Below, one piece after another: positions 42,901 through 45,964 of a stretch of DNA of 64,000 nucleotides. How positions within the stretch are numbered: the stretch's first letter is position 1; each line of letters opens with the position of its first letter. Under the pieces are notes generated by a model. The model was not told the origin of the DNA. It saw only the letters and a program-made list of their open reading frames with translations, and ran no database searches. This DNA is from an uncultured Elusimicrobia bacterium (lineage in GTDB: Bacteria > Elusimicrobiota > Elusimicrobia > Elusimicrobiales > UBA9959). Made by a program: the position numbers and the translations under genes. Where the stretch lies: NCBI GenBank assembly GCA_903879915.1, contig CAIRNJ010000043.1:1-64000 (forward strand), given 5' to 3'.

Positions 42901-42948
42901 AAGCGCCGCCCAGACCAGATTAATGAAAATATTTTTTATCTTGCGCAT
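18916..42948 (-). CDS. Giant secreted beta-propeller repeat protein (8010 residues)
   Basis: One uninterrupted 24-kb frame. Signal peptide about 1-28. About ten SBBP-like propeller regions (A modules, GNVYVxG / xxVKY patterns), B modules (about 400 residues, MVPDGAGGAY to GGALAGWK) and C modules (STxDVSPxYY to IYPIxSAP). D modules (carboxypeptidase-regulatory-like, GNIYYEG to SGIDxEL) follow B. Order: A, B, A, then two A-C-B-D units (about 1175-3455), A, a Big_5-like domain (about 3830-3935), A-C, A-C, Fn3-like and propeller pairs (about 4975-6450), then carboxypeptidase-regulatory-like domains (about 6450-7750). The C-terminal ~110 residues (NPFDLKSK, VYNVAGEKVRTI-like, WDGRNDNG, SGVYF) resemble FlgD-Ig/T9SS type A sorting domains. 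Likely a cell-surface or secreted adhesin or matrix protein; function unknown. Shine-Dalgarno AGGGAGAA. Confidence 0.9.
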   Translation of the reverse strand: MRKIKNIFINLVWAALFAAGSSGTALAQASFTGDFSQPGGAVYDGGSSDRVKKVVIDTHTAGGGPFLYVVGSSSQGAGGYDWAVIKYNMMGVKLASAAVSTPAMDYAGGAAVDQAGNLFVSGQAFGAGRIMKYNPALNLLSSATVASANVGAIAVGYSGGVEYVYALVYTGASGVALYRFTGDLSPAGSVVVRNPSGYFDTSESIAVLDGTPASIFVGLGYREGSVAMTAIPLFVTYKYSDSLSMQSSTTFSGGVRNQSSGMALDPVTNDLYVLGTSSSGPVAYGVLLKYSSVDLTVKSSTTLPGAWAFGAVAVDFNTHTPYVSFYANTYRLDSALNVKSVYAGLSGDSMAVLSSSDVFVTGTSSDNIVTRRINLTSSGSAPGGGLGGGVDGSKQFQMVPDNAGGAYLVYDSTVAEDGLRRIFAVRRDADNSPLWGPVAVSSAYYAGESSDIFAGSDGAGGVIAAWFEGDGIAYAQRYTPDGSEQWDPGGRQISSSAVLGGEFHENSEGGFFALLGYPAGNSMTVAVQKVNNYGICMWPSAGNCVTESTGTVIPTGDFNGNARGVDAGSGSLLFAWPGNNGGRLALFGSKVAADGTLAWNKKLLAQSSGDEGATVEGMNDGAGGVYLVWTSSMGGGQGLFAGRFDSAGDASAGWSVPLQLSDYLATNEYSMKIAKDEDGFAVLYSTGNNAIRIVRASSAAAEFSPGWAQNGQFAGIGSFGWTPTTLIYSSSAYHFVWSTWEPPAYKVYYQKMDKAGNYAYADGSMVGTFRAPVNSAIAPDGTGGALAGWKMSIGGDDLPGLKRMLPATTENGFTGAFSESTGVNFDGGDMDVGFAAALYGANVYVAGMTVPAGAVVIKYDLAGNMVSSATLSGLESFDGVAVNDNGVYAAGKGSTGFVTAKYDHSLVLSSAAVLTGDTHARDLTLDNYGNVYVIGSNAGEPGGQNDYKIVKYNADLAQLGAPVLFDAGGVDGGKGIAYDDGYIYVTGDSLQSGTTYFVTAKFASSAMVLVSSIAYTGPVSVDANSPVGEKLAVNPVTHDVYFAGNSAKDTVLALKYDRDLAAQQAIGHFSNPSRYAQATGLALDAEGNVHIAGSYNSGAEDYAALLKYDPGLVFLSSAASVQPYGYDSMGVALATATGYAYMTGLYASDGNWENQAKFDMRTVRFEPLGGQPAPQPFMGSFSEPGGAVYDGGDMDGGFGAAFYGSNVYAAGVSAPSGAVVLKYDLEGTIVSSAVMAGLESFNAVVVNADGVYAAGKSAGGFVTAKYSHDLVLSSAAVLPGESNARDLTLDTDGNVYVVGANDVQTGYKFVKYDADLNQLGLPVAFNAGGTGSGKGIAVDSGNIYITGDSLIGQTTYFITAKYNSSMVFLSSVAYVSDYAGADNPGGEKLAVNSVTHEVYFAGSYGTPTDTIDGNILTIKYSPDLVQLSTAVFRHFYAEGGDIALDTYGNVYTLGINQDVDSENYAVVLKYNPSLVLLSSATQRFATGYVPASIAVDTATLNSYVTGIDFGADKVPSSYNMRTVRFEPLGGSVEPVVYLSTADISPEYFMKGEEAAVLSITPYTDSGETLFSSMTVALNPGGNTCAFSAAALYYDTDHNDVWNAGDRLVSSAALNCSANVTFVPGETVGTQKTAYFITVTPTGGDSLKVAVYSRASFKFGAAMADQSVYPIVSAPKGFGQGSSMFKMVPDGAGGAYMVYDSTVAEGGLRQVFVARVGADNTPLWSTAITPYYRSVKDSGDLFAAADGSGGVIAAWFDGNSVARAQRYNASGAHQWVTGGLQISSGATQGGEFTANAQGGLFALFGYPSATGMAVAVQKIDNDGQCQWPAPGDCVNVATGTALSVGDSVGEGRGIDGGSGSLIFVWAGGNGGRMALFGSKIAADGTLAWSKTLSAPTSSDEGGNVEGISDGLNGAYVVWTSSTGGAQALFGERFDVNGDPYPGWNNALQLSSYVNAIDGNRYEISLARDEDGFAVLYSTGGKGKAEVRIVRSSATADAFSAGWALDGKLAGQAVDDTLGLIYDGSAYHFAWNQWALLPPGNFHQIDYQKMDKSGKFSFTNGYVAGMAPDCLRIDIVSDGAGGALTGWKTKTGGSDLPVLRAIPAGTSVPEYTGTIAGNIYYEGQQQGLFHIAISTIAGDIYPEDLTYSSQTLEVPGGYSFTGLLTPNTYYIQAWLGSGGHTAGMPGGAYDSLSAGGGKFMSEPLYLPAGAAAESVNITLRDFGQVSGTILAPQNGPVLLVAAPFEPGNPYNEVTLPSTGAYTTWIASSSVGYSLKAWIDANENHDLDGGEYYGERSLAVNSELLEQSGIDLELAQYSTSAFSGNFSQPGGAVYNGGDTDMGLGAAFYGSSVYVAGLSAPGGAVVIKYDLEGTFVSSSAFEGAESFDAVAVNANGVYLAGKGPAGFVTAKYDYDLSLSSVAVLPGDNHAKDLALDAEGNVYVIGSNAGEPDSQNDYKFVKYDADLNQVGLPVTFDAGGADSGSGIAADGGDIYVTGTSLIDGATSFVTARYDSALAFLSSAAYTDAYYNSGLPGSGKLSVNPATHDVYLAATRGGEDNRQMLTVRYSRDLLQLGTAVFPGGNYGLGMDVTLDADGYVYALGKDYDGSYDNALVAKYTPALVFLSSAASMPAGGGYLGTGIALDSADGTSYVTGMSDDKLRPADIRTVRFAPLGGFSPPVVSLSTRDVSPMYYMKGEEAAALSITPRTDQGETTFSGMAVRVNTGGDSCSIRAIALYHDQNQNDTWDAGDRLVSSSTLECGVTDHSFSFPDETVSTRTAAYFVAVTPNGGTIGLEILSHYAFTFGAGMAEQSIYPIAPATKGASDGSSGFRMVPDGAGGAYMVYDSTVGAGGLRQMFVERVGADNTPLWGPTPITPAYYPIKDNGELFAASDGSGGVIAAWFDGSGAARAQRYNAAGAHLWGTGGRQISSGAVEGGEFTANAQGGFFALFGYPSAAGMAVAVQKIDNDGQCQWPAPGDCVSVATGTALPVGESIGEGRGIDGGSGSLIFVWAGGSGGRTALYGFRIAADGTLAWSNKALSAPTSSDEGGNVEGVSDGLNGAYVVWTSSTGGAQALFAERFDVNGDPYPGWNSALRLSSYINPAYYVINVARDEDGFAVLYSTGWNGQSEVRIVRSSATAAEFAAGWAQDGKLVGRTLDNTQGLVYDGSAYHFAWSQWVAFKGGNSHQISYQKMYRNGAVAYPDGYAAGEAPDCLNIDIVSDGAGGALAGWKTKRGGADVPELKAIPADNNVPEYSGAIQGNIYYEGSKQGAFHIAISTIANDIYPESLTYSSQTLETPGGYSFSSLPTPNTYYVQVWLGEGGHSAGMPGGAYNSLSAGGGKFASEPLYLAAGVTAKNINITLRDFGLVSGTILAPQDGQVRLAAESAAAGQPYNEATLSSTGAYTTWIASSSVDYTLKAWIDANDNYKLDQGEFYGERPLTVNSGLPEQSGIDMELSPYSSVIFTGNFSETGGAVYDGGANDAPHRLAVDTAALNGPFIYGAGTSSFGDDEAFIVKYDKYGLMAASAAFNVSGHPSEANGIAVGADSIFVAGNYDGTAHDGKCVILKYNKDLLLQSSATYSSYGYCIANDIAVSRSGGVYVTGHVNPSDESRDLVILKYDDNLHFATSVALSGSYDKGMEIRTDETGNVYAVGYSSVAGSFQILTLKYDPELVFISSAVFSSNQATDENRVSLSLGQTGVYVAGQTGGAYSHGTLLKYDRDLVLRSSVAFDAGADSGWQGVGVNSAGEVFAAGNVHNGNDRDFLTARYTPDLVFVSSMVYDNGHEDAATDIALDGSDNLYVGGFTSNGKNDDWRIVRYAPSDFGGGLPPYIVYSVPADKAVNVSSGIRSIDLTFNEPVFPADNSAIGTNLKFKKANGTEHTSRFVSFGLLADTTSTYRIGLFNADLSSATTYVVEAASFTNSGGGMMVFSSFSFTTGSGPSGPVFSGNFSVPEGANFDGGYMDMGLGAAVYGSNVYAVGMSSSIGAIVIKYDLDGIMVSSSALAGAESFDGVAVNASGVYAAGKGPAGFVTAKYSHDLVLSSAAVLPGENHAMDLALDTDGNVYVVGSNTGELGSQNDYKFVKYDSDLAQQGSPVIFNAGGVDSGRGIAVDGGNVYITGDSLIAGTSYFVTARFDSSSMAFLSSAAYANAYLSGMSLGSEKLAVNANTHEVYFAGTSGTKGDSSILTLRYSADLRQLSAAASPRADATGMDVALDDDGNVYTLGNLFDGLNYAALTKYNSALVLLSSAAMRFDTSYAPVSVAVDTATGKSYVTGIDFGAGVGDKDSPKWNMRTVRFDPLGGSMPIVRVSTRDVSPELYLAGKETAALELTLRTVSGETTLSGIRVHVNPNGDYGKIAAVGLYSDANGDGLWDTSDPLVSSAAVDAAAVTLPIAEGMIYPTGGGCFVTLTPYFSAAGASVNVAVDSTSSFIVGGLMDEQAIYPITSAPRPVQAIAGAFSGDFSQAGGAVYSGPDYDLGTAIARNPANGDLYVTAVSSVAGREQALLVKYNSSGVMTASATVVNAGGMYLQGVAVNANGVYAAGGVGGANNSVALKYDLGLRFVSSATIAGVHSPMLALDAAGGVYLSGTSDNSLEYRLAKFGPNLTGPSTAAFSAGTGASAAGIAADSGSVYMSGISLLAGATNFVTVRFNAANLAFVSSASYSGAYVEESLKWARLAVNPATHDVYLAGTEGSEEARHILTVRYSQNLRQLASASFPGGNYQLGFDVALDSAGYVYTVGKDNDGGSLLPAPRNGRNFGPGRGGGVDRPALLKYSPNLVFISSAPSSPEISRNYLPFALALDTATGYSYVTGGGFDSESDMHTFRFAPMSGRLPVVSVSTADVSPAYYLAGQEAAALSVTLRTNTGATDIRGVKVGVNPSGSYSDIASVGLYLDSNANGVWDSGDYLVSSAAVAAAFVDLPVTDGIIDTNPLGTFITLTPALAGEGNNINVVVPSSAAFDITGDMAQQAIYPVASAPKLVKFLARLTDLSSEPGANLRHVNLSWTYPQDISFGHYVIRYSTNPADLAGPNVYDAQTVTGTIAGVTAGEKWSHNITGLEPVIVNARLFPYYFAAWLFNGTSTSAVSNPAASMYFPETEAKDRDAALRTSASMSVRLESRARYARSSAGMYSAVSFESNGDSFIALNAPGGYSLYYDSTTPMVLRDLAVDGAGNAYALVQQEYSALVVKIGADGSVLNVFPIVSSETAKALAFGAGAVYAATEYSGETGGSRIRLRKLDASSLALAASLDVSSGPGLYDEVNGLAFTLDAAGRKYVYAAGASGSYPLTGTLRKFADTGAAISTAVPGNWPVQYSNAGGGNSRALAVKADMNGNLVVTGSEQRYDLNQGENIWLNRYTPYGAAMFSSPARYNNAQSNSDDIPAGLDLDSFGNIYISGYTDMWNLRQGYNMLLVKFGPGGQFLFGRVYDSGSDSHDAGLDVFVSSDNYAHVSGMFAGAFGVYSMPQGSSASAQFFTAAEGPYTGSADLMWNYPAALPAGSTYYVQYSTASAPVWSSASAQIVVSTGPLYPGAVQTQTVGGLPVLRYPGLEGAETRGNLYKFKVWITSGGLTTALPEAQTFAKTPSAYDNTQDFGRERLSFMSGLYGPDGGIAVDGAYVYHAFGGYADGASAGFGLRKYNTGQSLEWTKFFNHKDDRAYYVAKVVRDAAGNFYLVGSQRPASDSAAAAGYEDLAADKDLWIAKLNAAGDLVWSYSADASGLNRMDELYGAAVEGSALYVVGVASSASAGLDILARKYDISPSTYPALLWTYSKNGSGGGDDFGYGIAVGTGAVYLTGTVDNGAANKDIIVQGLNKTSALPGAPIVFNSAGNGNDTGYGLAVTTTGFVYVAGSTASVSAAGNAALLKFTLGGALVWDRYYNGKDNLDDAAYAVELTTSGAIAAGYETSSGQGRVSSYRKFTLAGEPEWSRGLNLSAGDDYASALAVDASGRVYSAVSLDGRPGFYYFPEPDFNVLAAPYGVPGSVRLEWLSQYDVPAGSVFSVQYSTYDGGWNSSGAQVRYAADADIREGMSVARVVYGLESVTQYFKVWVSTSAGTFTPVGVRAASARPAEGSAFSAMSMYPNEAKLIVTGGGQRYNDGEKEFPGAARDASGNLYMVADTDWNGSGGLIIKKFNSAFTPVWTKYYAPGESFAVRANRMAADADGYLYLTGYERGPAAADGKDLFVMKFGASGLVWKTVYDFAHGDDTGYGVALDASGNVYAAGSVYTGSAQGDNIFLAKLSTAGVILSSANFSGSGSGPDAAYGIAVRGTDLYLAGSAYQSVNGPQLWTGHFRTSDLGQLGTAVTGGAAAGAGYDVAVDSSGYVYTAGELRSADTANDAIVIKSSADLSAADWAFPVLYNSPGNANDAAYGIELDTTGSVYVTGSQERYDINQGKNLWIRKYSRSGSELWSQEFYTSAIAGDAYSTIANSDEGFDLAVGTMGFVSVSGKFNGYYGLYRYKQSSALTVNPVLTVKVSSAAVATPLPGVGVSLVPYSQTGGIDASGIRRGVTDSSGVYTAQVPAGKQYFIALDKQGFAPGIMAQQMDPYGSYFVQLNADATKQYILSPRPAASPYYPLTVTVTSATAGDYVMAEVFFAQTGERAAYGIAQVAVGASSVTFTVSNVPPAAPGAYTLGVTIPSRSLARGVPMGAAFPAVSLYVVNMSTITGSSAGGFEVGASTTLPSVEGVVRNARTLAPLEAARVRVWNSTEPCASGSCDYNVYETLTDVNGKYSFYNVVSTAAAYSLSAQKAGYNRGLYEGISVSTGATVYREFQLQEATYTLRGVIRYRDVPVPNADVLVVGDYGWYSGSDTYKNGKGMYTDAKARTAADGSFLFSPATLNGLPDGQLRMSVAFFGKWLDLNEGNYQDLTAVDADDARIVISSAGAAGLPNSGCTAGRNWKLAAAGGACQSYGDINFNIMPQKQNDYAALSGSVTFVTTYTVSAVNPLVISTVAPVTVMALQECSGICADRSMGFAVLSGTYTVNVATYSIKLSTGMVYYTRVTASEWAEVSAFDDRADFKSTSTLSLTMNFVVTKAGSLKGVVKMPDGSSYKPAANLPEEQAHSLDILLRGQNVDVNEAWSVDDYGAFEFPNLAPGLYTVTMKPNGLGFRWAAPAVSNVAVVPGKVTQVTLKLADGLVVQPQVSGSTLPVISTPAWTYRMIPVESGVAMSQKKLTELLFGDDVFAFSYSTTTQTWDPKVMLIGKYDFYLTMGARYAPAGSPASYDHFAAFIAKVRGFSVQRSTSAAGLGTDAQPLPVSVSGAPGAELLEGTMLGERIYSDADLDRVFSNFSEIYSVIPAVMVYDAAGDLRGYSAGLPGGAQFADFEAALQTKDKALVRAYFAAHPVRFMVSGLAAGRYTAVFSNPNYPPVTKEITLPLASSYNGSYPFNFDEQTVRTGDIYGTVKSTVTGSGLDNAVVYLKHRTVEKFTTTAGDGSFRFSGLPSGIYRLEVTRDGFVKAGQKTSLAGSPTGDDSARLDFYLTPSQSNMSGKVYLSKFPAPLTAAGVTVVAYDETYNTLHPSEYLAKIEATTNDDGDYDLSGVVPGHNYKVTAFYPGKLPATLDVAGDAVTEGVTYLPDIVMCEVAPQIKVTVIKSPAGAGQVDVTIISPKQLVSMPVCTVNEGAVYDAVNAAAVALMPGPNNTYLGRFTESLTQLYYTVYVSAGDGANTMEKAVIYSSVDQGRAEQYIQEEAIQGGDVQMDPGNGDYSGIELDAGALTSSGTASGTSGYRSSVYRASASDGLVGGFFSGLPAVRTIRTAKGDLNLAQAIQDLMASEVYNMELENASINKPFTLTLTYDKNKAPENGNLRIYQYDAATGGWLEVPGDYTLDPVLGVLSVDVAALTGAHEGTGGIDTPLGRKRLGMSAVVNGRYVPSAASTTQSGRFAVFTAMPPTGVAYAGAGFVVYNMPNPFDLKSKSVALSSDRGASGIANPYATYGTLIKYHLPAGKSGNMKFVIYNVAGEKVRTITDGVRAGGEIYYSEWDGRNDNGAKCASGVYFMLTYLDGKQLGSKAHKMAIIK
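32585..36010 (-). repeat. Tandem unit 2 (A-C-B-D, about 3.43 kb) inside the giant gene
   Basis: Second copy of a direct tandem repeat: propeller A, C module, B module and D module (about residues 2313-3455 of the giant protein). It matches the copy at about 36010-39425. One identical run of about 69 bases is seen at 33732-33800 versus 37164-37232, an offset of 3432. Boundaries are set from protein motifs and are approximate. Confidence 0.8.
36010..39425 (-). repeat. Tandem unit 1 (A-C-B-D, about 3.43 kb) inside the giant gene
   Basis: First copy of the tandem A-C-B-D unit (about residues 1175-2313). Near-identical DNA in the B module (37140-37650 against 33710-34210), with small in-frame differences such as one extra codon, shows a fairly recent duplication. 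The A module is also related to the preceding A unit (39430-40510) and to later ones, at lower similarity. Confidence 0.8.
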
Positions 42949-43029
42949 AATAATTCTCCCTGGAAAATCAAACGCCGCAGCAGAGCAGCCTGAAACTGAA
43001 GATCATCCGCAGATCCCGCACCTCGCACT

Positions 43030-44280
43030 TCAGAACTCCCATTCCAGGCCCGCCAGGTAAGTGTTGGCCCGGTAGTTGTACCTGTAGTTCGCCTCGTACC
43101 GCATATTGGAAGACGAGAGCTGGTAGTTGTAGACCGCCCGGGTGAACAGTTTTTTATAGACCGGGAGCCTTACCGACAGCGAGCTGAGCCAGACGGTCTG
43201 GTTTATCTTCGACGGGAAGTAGTTGCCGCCTTCGTCCTGCTTCAGGCGGCCCAGGTAATAAAGCCGGCTCCAGTCCAGCGTCAGCCCGAATTGGGCCCCG
43301 CTCTTGAAGACGAAATTCACGGCGGGGGCGAACCCGAACTCCACATAGCTGTAATAGTCGGACATGTATTTGAAGGCGGAGGAATCGTAAGACGCCTGGT
43401 TGGAGGCCAGGTACGCCACGCGCGCGGCGGCGCTCAATTGCAGCGGCCTTAGCGTCCGGGTGGCCCTGAAATTAAGGTTCTGTATCACGTCGGCGCGCTT
43501 GTCGCTCTTAAAGGGAGACTGGCCCACGGCGGGGTTCGCCGCCAGCGCCTGGTCGCCGTACAGGCGGTAGGTCACGTCGTACCCGGCCTGCATTACCAGC
43601 GGGTCGGGGAACCAGGTGTACCCCAGCGCCAGCCGGTGACTGGTATTGTCCATGGTATCGGTGCCGGCATTCTGCGACAGCTGGTTGAAGGTGTCGGTAT
43701 CGTTGAACACCGACTGGGACCGCGAAAGCAGCGTGCTGAAGTTGGGGTAGGCGACCTGATAGAAATCGTAGGATTCGGTGAAAGTGCCGCGGGGGCGCTC
43801 CTGCTCCGCCTCGAAACCGAAGGAGAGCGTCGCGTAGTCGAAAAGCCCCTTCCCCCACTGCTCGTCCTTAGTTTCCTTTATAGCCGCCTTCGAATAGGAG
43901 ACGCGGGGCTTATATTTATCGAACTCGTCGGTGTACACGTATTTGAGCGAGACCGTGTGCGTCTGGCGCTGGCGGGTAAGCACGCCGCCGCCGGCCAGCT
44001 CCTGGATGTCCTGGGTGCCGGAATAGTTGCCGGAGTAGACCGGGATCAGGTCGCTGCTCTCGCCGAGCTTCAGCGCCGGCGACAGGAAAGCGTCGAACCG
44101 GCCGTTGAAAGAAGCGGCTTCGGAATCCAGATAGTACTTGCCGCCCAGGGCGGAAATGCTGCCCACGGGCGTTACTTTCACTTCGGAGTAAAGCGCGGGC
44201 GGCGAGGCCAGCACGAAAGGCAGGACGGCGGCCGCGGCCGCCAGGAACTTTATTTTTGTATCGAGAAGATTTAACCGCAT
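43030..44280 (-). CDS. Predicted outer-membrane beta-barrel protein
   Basis: A 416-residue exported protein with no recognised family. It has a signal peptide (about 1-32, LAAAAAVLPFVLASPPALYS). Many alternating aromatic/polar segments about ten residues long follow (for example QTHTVSLKYVYTDEF, HRLALGYTWFPDP, AAARVAYLASNQ). The C-terminal strand NTYLAGLEWEF has a terminal Phe, the usual outer-membrane assembly signal. About 16-18 strands could be fitted, but I have not modelled this. It lies between the FecR-domain gene (46 bases) and the giant gene (81 bases) on the same strand, so it may serve as porin, anchor or exporter for the giant protein. Confidence 0.7.
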   Translation of the reverse strand: MRLNLLDTKIKFLAAAAAVLPFVLASPPALYSEVKVTPVGSISALGGKYYLDSEAASFNGRFDAFLSPALKLGESSDLIPVYSGNYSGTQDIQELAGGGVLTRQRQTHTVSLKYVYTDEFDKYKPRVSYSKAAIKETKDEQWGKGLFDYATLSFGFEAEQERPRGTFTESYDFYQVAYPNFSTLLSRSQSVFNDTDTFNQLSQNAGTDTMDNTSHRLALGYTWFPDPLVMQAGYDVTYRLYGDQALAANPAVGQSPFKSDKRADVIQNLNFRATRTLRPLQLSAAARVAYLASNQASYDSSAFKYMSDYYSYVEFGFAPAVNFVFKSGAQFGLTLDWSRLYYLGRLKQDEGGNYFPSKINQTVWLSSLSVRLPVYKKLFTRAVYNYQLSSSNMRYEANYRYNYRANTYLAGLEWEF

Positions 44281-44326
44281 TATCCCTCCAGAAATCTTTT
44301 ATTTTCTCCGCCGCTCGTTCCGGCCG

Positions 44327-45772
44327 TCAGAACCGCAGCAGGCCTACGTCCTTCAGCAGCTTGGCGGAATACATCACGTCGATGCTGCGCCCGCCGAAAA
44401 GCGAACTATTGTACACCCGCTCGAAGTTAAGCCGGTCGGTTATCTGGTCCTGGGTCTCGCCGCCGCCCAGCCCCCTGGCGAAATCGCCGGTGTGAAGGAT
44501 AGTCCCGTCGTCGAAGAGCACGAAGTCCTGCGCGCCTATCCAGCTGCCGTCGGCGTAGGTGTTCCTGGTTATAGAATAAAAGACGTCGTCGCCCGCCGGG
44601 TTGGAGGTCACTATGCCTATGGCCGTGGGCTGCCCCAGCCAGGTGAAGGAGGCCGCCACGTTCCTGGACACGTTATAATCCGTCTTGGTCCAGAACCACT
44701 TGCCCAGGCCGCCGTTGAGGCCGGCCTCGGCGGGGCCCGCGGCGTAAAAGGAGTAGTTCCCGAAAACCAGCTCGTAGCGCGGGTCGGAAAGGCTGCTGTT
44801 GAAGTCCATGCGGCCCCCGGAAGCGTCCTCGGTAACCTTGTCCTCGGTGTTGGACATCACGCTGTTCATGTCCGTCAGCTGCCACTGAGGCGCTACGGAG
44901 CCGGGCGACGAGAGCATGTTGGCGGTGGCCAGGGAAAGATCGGCCGGCAGGGCGGTGTTGAAAGTGAACAGGATCTTGCCGAAATCGAAGCGGTCGTCGC
45001 GGGTATTGAGGACCACGTATTTAAACTGGTTATCGGCGGGCCGGATGGTATATTCCTCCATCCGCACGCGGTAGCCGAAAGCGTCGGTGGCCACCTTGCG
45101 GGTCTGGAACTCCGCCGACTGTATCTCCTCCTGCGCGCGGGCCAGCACGGCTTCCTTGGAGATCTCGCTGTAGATCTCCCTTCTCGCCTCCAGCCTGGCG
45201 CTGCCCAGAGTGGAATCCATGTCGCTCGGCTCGTCCGGGTTATCCCGGGGTCCGGTGAAGCCGCCTCCCCTCGTGATGTCCGCGCGCTGCCCCTGGCGGA
45301 CCAGGCCGCTGTTGCCGCTGGCGTCCCCGGCGAGCACGCTGCCCTCGTAGACCTCCACGCTGGTGGAGCCGTCGGCGTCCGCCTGCACCATGAAATCCGT
45401 GCCGCGCACGGCGCAGACCGCGGAAGGGGTGCGCACCTCGAATTTCTTGGAGAATTTCTTCACCCAGGACCGCACCCTGCCGAAATACAGCCCCAGCGAG
45501 ACGGAGTCCTTGTTTTCCGTGACCATTTTAAAGGAAGAAACGGGCGCCAGTTTTATTTTCGAGCCGTCGTCGGTGACGATCTCAGCGGTGGAAGCCCTCG
45601 AGGTGCGCAGTTCGTCGCCCGCAGCCAGGGGAACGTCGGCGGCCGTCAGCCTGGTCCAGGAGGTCTCGCCGCTCTTTTTAAGCGCCACCTCCCCGCGCCA
45701 CTGCGCCACATGGGCGGCATCGGCGGATCGGCAGATGAAAAGAAATGCAAGTGAAACAAGAAGTTGTTTCAT
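44327..45772 (-). CDS. Exported FecR-domain protein
   Basis: A 481-residue protein with a cleavable signal peptide (about 1-19, LLVSLAFLFICRSADA). Its N-terminal FecR domain (about 45-150) contains GDELRTSRASTAEI and VRTPSAVCAVRGTDF, then VYEGSV. Classical FecR is an inner-membrane anti-sigma regulator, but this one shows no transmembrane helix or cytoplasmic anti-sigma domain, so it is probably periplasmic or surface-bound. A middle helical stretch (about 180-225) is followed by a C-terminal domain of about 250 residues with beta-like patterns that I do not recognise. It is the first gene after a consensus promoter and leads the barrel-giant-PorV locus. Good Shine-Dalgarno AAGGAG. Confidence 0.8.
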   Translation of the reverse strand: MKQLLVSLAFLFICRSADAAHVAQWRGEVALKKSGETSWTRLTAADVPLAAGDELRTSRASTAEIVTDDGSKIKLAPVSSFKMVTENKDSVSLGLYFGRVRSWVKKFSKKFEVRTPSAVCAVRGTDFMVQADADGSTSVEVYEGSVLAGDASGNSGLVRQGQRADITRGGGFTGPRDNPDEPSDMDSTLGSARLEARREIYSEISKEAVLARAQEEIQSAEFQTRKVATDAFGYRVRMEEYTIRPADNQFKYVVLNTRDDRFDFGKILFTFNTALPADLSLATANMLSSPGSVAPQWQLTDMNSVMSNTEDKVTEDASGGRMDFNSSLSDPRYELVFGNYSFYAAGPAEAGLNGGLGKWFWTKTDYNVSRNVAASFTWLGQPTAIGIVTSNPAGDDVFYSITRNTYADGSWIGAQDFVLFDDGTILHTGDFARGLGGGETQDQITDRLNFERVYNSSLFGGRSIDVMYSAKLLKDVGLLRF

Positions 45773-45844
45773 ACAACGCTCCTTGAACCGGAGTTCTGCG
45801 CGGAAAAAACGCAGTCAAATTTGATCAAAAACCCAGCAAGTCAA

Positions 45845-45873
45845 ATTATAAATTACACAGCGTGGCCTGTCAA
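45845..45873 (-). promoter_or_regulatory. Consensus sigma-70 promoter of the giant-protein locus
   Basis: On the minus strand the -35 box TTGACA (45868-45873) and -10 box TATAAT (45845-45850) are both exact consensus with a 17-base spacer. Transcription should start near 45838, about 65 bases before the FecR-domain gene. It is the only exact consensus -35/-10 pair I saw in the window. Confidence 0.88.
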
Positions 45874-45964
45874 TAACAACGGCTGTAACTTTAGGCACAT
45901 TAAAAATAGCGTCCCGGGTCCGGAAATAAATAAATGCTAAAATTATCTCCAGTCATCCTTTATT

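Noticed and set aside
18937-42993. Many long open frames on the + strand opposite the giant gene (up to about 1080 codons)
   Set aside because: They are antisense shadows created by GC-rich codon bias in the repeat modules, with no ribosome-binding sites, no family motifs and Arg/Gly/His-rich composition.
45915-45943. A full promoter for the polyprenyl synthase gene
   Set aside because: Only an extended -10 (TGCTAAAAT) is seen; no acceptable -35 lies at 17 bases, so it is mentioned only as a weak candidate.
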